Positions 38,049 through 40,991 of a DNA stretch of 40,991 bases are shown piece by piece. Both the position numbers and the translations under genes were made by a program. How positions within the stretch are numbered: the first letter of the stretch is position 1; each line of letters begins with the position of its first letter. Below the pieces are notes generated by a model that did no database searches, had not been told where the DNA came from, and saw nothing but the letters and a program-made list of their open reading frames with translations. Origin of the DNA: a virus; IMG/VR virus record IMGVR_UViG_3300034062_002239, positions 1-40,991 of that record; one strand, 5' to 3'.

Positions 38049-38554
38049 TATTAACTGGCAGACCTGATCATATCATGGTAAAGTTTCATTATAATACACC
38101 AAAGGATGAGGCAAATGATGATTTGATTCTGTATGATCAGACCACGCGCACGTTTTTCATTCACACTTCGCAATTAGAACCTGCTAAATTTTCGGGTAAT
38201 GTGGGTAATATCTTTCATCTGAAGATAGAAAATCTCAAAACAAAAGCTGAATGGCAGTTTGTATATGAAATCACACGAGAATATAAGTCAAAATGTGGTG
38301 GTGTGATACGATATAGAGAATACACCCATACTCATCTAGATCATGGCGAGCAGCGTTATTATGCACATCTGTATGCTACACGCCTTATGCTTGAAACAGC
38401 ATGGTCGGATGTTAGAAAAGATCAAGCTGAAAATGCTTTGATTCAGATTCTATCTGATTCCTTGAAAAATGATATTGATAAGCATATCATATCTGCAATG
38501 AAAAGCCATGTGGTGTTGAATGAAAGAGACATGGTATTCCTATCTCAGGAATGA
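38045..38554 (+). CDS. Small-paralogue family member 7 (long)
   Basis: 169 residues. Signature ILYDQTTRTFFIHTS (about 28-42). A longer middle with EWQFVYEITREY and a His-rich YTHTHLDHGEQRYY leads to YYAHLYATRLMLETAWSDVR, matching the terminal block. A C-terminal helical extension of about 45 residues (AENALIQILSDSLKNDIDKH) is unique to this copy. Overlaps the small charged ORF at 38520. Confidence 0.68.
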   Translation: MILTGRPDHIMVKFHYNTPKDEANDDLILYDQTTRTFFIHTSQLEPAKFSGNVGNIFHLKIENLKTKAEWQFVYEITREYKSKCGGVIRYREYTHTHLDHGEQRYYAHLYATRLMLETAWSDVRKDQAENALIQILSDSLKNDIDKHIISAMKSHVVLNERDMVFLSQE

Positions 38555-38678
38555 GGCTGAGAAGGATAGGGAGCAGCGCGAGAGAAGAAAGAAGAAGAAG
38601 GAACGCATTAATACGAAAGCGTTCTGGGGTAAGCAGACCTTTGGGCCTGCGGATAAGAGGCGCGACGAGAAAGAATAA
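38520..38678 (+). CDS. Small highly basic protein
   Basis: 52 residues from ATG 38520, in a different frame overlapping the end of the previous gene. The sequence KDREQRERRKKKKERINTKA followed by FWGKQTFGPADKRRDEKE is almost all charged and could bind nucleic acid. The frame is uninterrupted up to the terminator region. No family recognised. Confidence 0.5.
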   Translation: MKETWYSYLRNEAEKDREQRERRKKKKERINTKAFWGKQTFGPADKRRDEKE

Positions 38679-38712
38679 CTATATGTTGTGCCTTGGTGGG
38701 CTATATTTTGTG

Positions 38713-38730
38713 CCGGCTTAAAAAAGCCGG
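38713..38730 (+). terminator. Hairpin terminator after the rightward array
   Basis: CCGGCTT pairs with AAGCCGG around an AAAA loop (7 bp). Read leftward the stem is followed by CACAAAATATAG; read rightward by ATTAAAG. There is no strong T-run, so the call rests on position between convergent units. Confidence 0.5.
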
Positions 38731-38753
38731 ATTAAAGCCGGGTATGTTGTGTT

Positions 38754-38779
38754 AACGCCTGAATACCTATTCAGGCGTT
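38754..38779. terminator. 10-bp hairpin, probable bidirectional terminator
   Basis: AACGCCTGAA (38754-38763) pairs perfectly with TTCAGGCGTT (38770-38779) around a six-base loop. An alternative stem AATACCT (38762-38768) with AGGTATT (38781-38787) excludes it. It lies between rightward genes ending at 38678 and leftward genes ending at 38835. Confidence 0.6.
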
Positions 38780-38834
38780 CAGGTATTAGGCCGCACGGAA
38801 AAACACGGCGAACACTGAGGCTCGCCGCGCTCCA

Positions 38835-39071
38835 TTACGCTTCCGGATCGAAGTCGTGCCACTCTTGCGCCTCGTCTGGCTGCCCGTCGCCAAACTCCCA
38901 CGGCACACGGCCAGCAGCCATTTCTTTCTCCAGCGCATCGGCCAGGTCGCGCATCACCTTCACCGCGTCGGGCCATGTAATCTCACCTTCGGAAGCAAGG
39001 ACCCACTCGTAACACGTGCGGTCCAATGCTGCATCGAGGTCCTCGAGGTATTCTTGCTTACGATTCATCAT
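38835..39071 (-). CDS. Small acidic unknown protein
   Basis: 78 residues, leftward, from ATG 39071 (or 39068), with GAGGAG upstream. Acidic and Trp-containing (EYLEDLDAALDRTCYEWVLASEGEITWPDAVKVMRDLADALEKE). Helical in the N-terminal half, with a disordered acidic C-terminus. No family recognised. It overlaps the next leftward gene by 14 bases. More GC-rich than the rightward genes before it. Confidence 0.6.
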   Translation of the reverse strand: MMNRKQEYLEDLDAALDRTCYEWVLASEGEITWPDAVKVMRDLADALEKEMAAGRVPWEFGDGQPDEAQEWHDFDPEA

Positions 39072-39240
39072 GGAACTCCTCTTCCTCTTCCGGAACATAC
39101 AGATCATTGTCAAGGCACATCATCTTGACATCATGCTCGGACAACCACTGCAGGCACATATCAGCGACGGTGCGCGGATCAAGTGTGCCGTTGTCCATGT
39201 CGTCCATAAGCTTGTTGGTATACTCGCGGGCGATCCACAT
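39058..39240 (-). CDS. Small acidic unknown protein
   Basis: 60 residues with GGAGAA ahead of the ATG. The sequence IAREYTNKLMDDMDNGTLDPRTVADMCLQWLSEHDVKMM and an acidic Glu-rich end suggest a small helical fold. No known relatives. It stands between the AAA+ ATPase and the previous small gene in one leftward unit. Confidence 0.55.
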   Translation of the reverse strand: MWIAREYTNKLMDDMDNGTLDPRTVADMCLQWLSEHDVKMMCLDNDLYVPEEEEEFHDES

Positions 39241-39253
39241 GGTTCGGTTCTCC

Positions 39254-40156
39254 TTACTGAGCCATCACGTAAAGCGCGAGGCGCTGCCAGTCTCGGCGGT
39301 CGGTGCTGCGAACCTTTGCGACCTGCAGCAACGTGCGGAGCGAAAGGTTGCGGACCTTGCTGAGGTTCGTCTTAATGCAGGCCAGTGCATCGCGCTTGTA
39401 ATCTTCGGGCATGTCCTCGAGGAAGTCACCGGACTCGACAATCTGAGCCATGCGCTCCAGCTTCTGGTCAGCCGTCATGCTCAGGTCAACGCAAAGCGCG
39501 CGGGTGCGGACAGCATGGTCAAGCGTACCGAGCGTATGGTTGCTGATAAAGATGACACCACCGTGGAACTGAAAGGAGGACGGCAGGTCGTTGCCGCGCT
39601 GCTCGGAGTTCCAGGAGACGATACGCTTGCCGTAGCTATCAAGCGCAGCCTTCAGCAGGTTGATAGCGGTGGGGTCCTTCAGGATGCTATCGCAATCGTC
39701 GAACACCACAACCTTGTCGCTGTTTTCGTAAAGGGTGCGATACAAAGCCATCGGCGTGCTAAAGCCCTTCACAACGGTGAAGACCTTGGACGGAGCGGTG
39801 TCTTCGGCCTCATCATCGGTGGACGCGACAAGCCCGAGGGACCGCAGGGTCTTCATCACGGTGAATGTCTTACCGATGCCACCCTCGCCCGTGATGATAG
39901 CGGACGGGGACTTGCCAGTCGCGACCATGGACGCGAGGGCTTCAACGAATTCGAAACGGTCAGCGACGGAGAAGGAAACGCCGCTGGCCTTCTCTTCACG
40001 TTCAATCTGGACCAGACCAGCGAGGTGGGCCTTCAGGAGGCGCTTCGCACGGTTCAGGTTCTTGGATTGCGTGACAATCTTCCCGTCGGCCATCGCGACA
40101 TACTTGCCGCTCTGACGGTCGAAACGGATGGAGCTGTTAACGGTCGTGTCGGTCAT
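39254..40156 (-). CDS. AAA+ family ATPase
   Basis: 300 residues from ATG 40156 with GGGAAGC upstream; an ATG at 40177 has no ribosome site. Walker A is GEGGIGKT (about 90-97), Walker B is KVVVFDDCDS (about 145-154), sensor 1 Asn is in GVIFISNHTLGTLD (about 192-205) and Arg-finger candidates are in AVRTRA. An N-terminal basic domain of about 70 residues precedes the core. Such stand-alone phage ATPases may remodel DNA or protein complexes; the substrate is unknown. It is transcribed from the repeat-linked promoter at about 40185-40213. Confidence 0.85.
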   Translation of the reverse strand: MTDTTVNSSIRFDRQSGKYVAMADGKIVTQSKNLNRAKRLLKAHLAGLVQIEREEKASGVSFSVADRFEFVEALASMVATGKSPSAIITGEGGIGKTFTVMKTLRSLGLVASTDDEAEDTAPSKVFTVVKGFSTPMALYRTLYENSDKVVVFDDCDSILKDPTAINLLKAALDSYGKRIVSWNSEQRGNDLPSSFQFHGGVIFISNHTLGTLDHAVRTRALCVDLSMTADQKLERMAQIVESGDFLEDMPEDYKRDALACIKTNLSKVRNLSLRTLLQVAKVRSTDRRDWQRLALYVMAQ

Positions 40157-40184
40157 GTTCTGCTTCCCTTTGTTCATGAGGTGG

Positions 40185-40250
40185 AGTATAACATGGTTGG
40201 TGGTAACTGGCTAGTGCTAATTCCGCATGGCTGGCATGCGGTCAGCGCAT
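40185..40250 (-). promoter_or_regulatory. Repeat-linked leftward promoter/operator, copy 1
   Basis: On the minus strand TATACT (40185-40190) lies 17 bases after TAGCCA, the inner edge of a 43-bp repeat (40208-40250). The repeat contains AATTAGCACTAGCCA and the hairpin CCGCATG...CATGCGG. It has 40 of 43 identities with copy 2 at 40758-40800. It drives the AAA+ gene. Confidence 0.6.
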
Positions 40251-40253
40251 AGC

Positions 40254-40496
40254 TCAGTCGGTGGCCACCACGTCATCGGTGAAACGAATCGAAGCCGATT
40301 CGAACGCGGCCACGGACTTACGCTCCAGGATACGCATTGCGTGGCGCGCCGTGATAAGGTCTTCCTCGACCTTGTTGGCAACCGTGGTCAGCGCGAGCCA
40401 CACCCGGTCATCGTTGGTAGCCAGGCGCTCGCGGTCATAGATGGCCAGCTGAGCGGCCAGGTGGTCGATACGGTTGCGGAGCTGTTCAAGGGTCAT
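40254..40496 (-). CDS. Small helical unknown protein
   Basis: 80 residues from ATG 40496, seven bases after GGAG; an upstream in-frame ATG at 40508 overlaps that site. A coiled-coil-like start, MTLEQLRNRIDHLAAQLAIYDRERLA, is followed by VWLALTTVANKVEEDLITARHAMRILERKSV. No family recognised. The leader ATGGAGAAC before the start is repeated before the next leftward gene. Confidence 0.6.
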   Translation of the reverse strand: MTLEQLRNRIDHLAAQLAIYDRERLATNDDRVWLALTTVANKVEEDLITARHAMRILERKSVAAFESASIRFTDDVVATD

Positions 40497-40534
40497 GTCG
40501 TTCTCCATCTAAGGTTGTATGGTCGGAAGGTTGC

Positions 40535-40711
40535 TTAGCGGTCCTTAAGCGGACCAACAACCGCGCAGGCGATAAAGAACCGATCGGCATCGAACCGCGG
40601 GCTCATTGCGACAGCGGCATTGGCCACCGCAACGGCTGCGGACAACCGATGCGCGGGGTCCATGATATCGCGGATGTGGCGGGCGAGGGATTCGAAGTGG
40701 CGCTTGGTCAT
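40535..40711 (-). CDS. Small unknown protein
   Basis: 58 residues from ATG 40711 with GGAG seven bases upstream (leader ATGGAGAACACC). Ala-rich and helical (LSAAVAVANAAVAMSPRFDADRFFIACAVVGPLKDR). No family recognised. It is directly downstream of the copy 2 promoter. Confidence 0.55.
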   Translation of the reverse strand: MTKRHFESLARHIRDIMDPAHRLSAAVAVANAAVAMSPRFDADRFFIACAVVGPLKDR

Positions 40712-40734
40712 GGTGTTCTCCATCTGATGCGGCC

Positions 40735-40800
40735 ATTATACCAGGGTGACGGCTATGTGGCTAGTGCTAATTACGCATGGCTGACATGCGCTCAGCGCAT
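40735..40800 (-). promoter_or_regulatory. Repeat-linked leftward promoter/operator, copy 2
   Basis: On the minus strand TATAAT (40735-40740) lies 17 bases after TAGCCA at the edge of the second 43-bp repeat (40758-40800). The repeat holds the palindrome ATGCGC-TGA-GCGCAT and the hairpin CGCATG...CATGCG. The stop codon of the upstream gene (40792) falls inside the palindrome. Confidence 0.6.
40758..40800. repeat. 43-bp intergenic repeat (partner at 40208-40250)
   Basis: The two copies differ at three positions only and each sits between a stop codon and a -10 on the leftward strand. Conservation outside any coding frame suggests an operator or phage RNA polymerase/activator site. Confidence 0.75.
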
Positions 40801-40991
40801 GAGCGCATCGTAACGATCATCGATTTCGTTGTTAATGCGAAAGCATTCGTCAACTTTTGCTTCGAAGTAAGCAATTCGACGCTTATGAAACGCAACTTGA
40901 TTATTGTTATTCTTAATCAATTGCGATTTCTGAATATGATACTCACGCTTGACACAATAAAGCGTAAGTAAATCAAAGTTATAACTATGAA
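40792..40991 (-). CDS. Partial leftward CDS running off the window
   Basis: 65 codons are open from the right edge to TGA at 40794-40792; the start lies outside. The visible part is AT-rich and strongly charged, helical, with KSQLIKNNNNQVAFHKRRIAYFEAKVDECF and EIDDRYDALMR. It resembles a coiled coil. No family recognised. This contrasts with the GC-rich genes just to its left. Confidence 0.55.
   Translation of the reverse strand, partial: HSYNFDLLTLYCVKREYHIQKSQLIKNNNNQVAFHKRRIAYFEAKVDECFRINNEIDDRYDALMR

Noticed and set aside
39026-40252. Long rightward open frame opposite the AAA+ ATPase
   Set aside because: It is antisense to a gene with clear Walker motifs and good starts; the translation has no recognisable domain and arises from the GC-rich codon pattern of the real gene.
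40777-40971. Rightward open frame at the right edge
   Set aside because: It is the complement of a better leftward partial frame that is charged, helical and ends at a stop within the repeat-linked operator.
1-40991. CRISPR arrays, rRNA genes and insertion sequences
   Set aside because: No regularly spaced repeats, ribosomal RNA segments or transposase genes with terminal repeats were found.

Overview
The window is a stretch of a large lytic phage genome with the gene content of a T4-like myovirus. The signs are a gp61-type primase with a Toprim domain, a T4 RNase H-type 5' nuclease, class Ia ribonucleotide reductase, ThyX, dCMP deaminase, a SegE-like GIY-YIG endonuclease, TATAAATA late-promoter motifs, seven tRNA genes, and tail/neck-region proteins of kinds I associate with marine T4-like phages. 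The host cannot be named from sequence. A CsgG/CsgF outer-membrane pair and an adenylate cyclase imply a Gram-negative host. Genes are tightly packed, mostly rightward, with many ATGA, GTGA and TAATG overlaps. No gene-free stretch exceeds 300 bases.

Layout. 1-6.5 kb: late structural and structure-associated genes. 6.5-8.7 kb: an AT-rich insert with an SGNH-like hydrolase, a 31-residue ORF and a NodU/TobZ-type carbamoyltransferase. 8.75-13.7 kb: primase, thyX, nrdA, a glutaredoxin-NrdB fusion and a zinc-ribbon protein. 13.7-17.1 kb: GIY-YIG endonuclease, methyltransferase and three glycosyltransferase-like genes. 17.15-17.9 kb: two tandem SpeD-family genes. 17.9-21.4 kb: serine recombinase, a SWIM mini-protein, six tRNAs, a PD-(D/E)XK-like protein, a second methyltransferase, a leftward nitroreductase and an unrecognised structured RNA. 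21.66-26.57 kb: a late-promoter operon csgF-csgG-curlin-like-FecR-CHASE2 adenylate cyclase. 26.57-27.17 kb: two leftward holin-like membrane proteins. 27.2-34 kb: a gene with tRNA-Pro embedded in its reading frame, a DUF2693-like protein, glycosyltransferases, RNase H and a PhyH-type oxygenase. 34-38.7 kb: an array of at least seven small paralogous proteins, interrupted by an antisense PAAR tail-tip pair and containing dCMP deaminase. 38.7-41 kb: terminator hairpins, then a leftward, more GC-rich block with an AAA+ ATPase and small unknown genes served by duplicated promoter/operator repeats.

Regulation. Rightward accessory transcription appears to start at repeated TAGCC(A/T)TTGACA promoters, several built around the stop codon of the gene before. 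Late genes use TATAAATA. The leftward right-hand block uses a different repeated 43-bp element.

Most notable: the phage curli-like secretion and signalling operon, probably with an AUU start for csgG; the small-protein family array at 34-38.6 kb; the structured RNA at 21226-21377; and the tRNA inside an open reading frame at 27263-27685.
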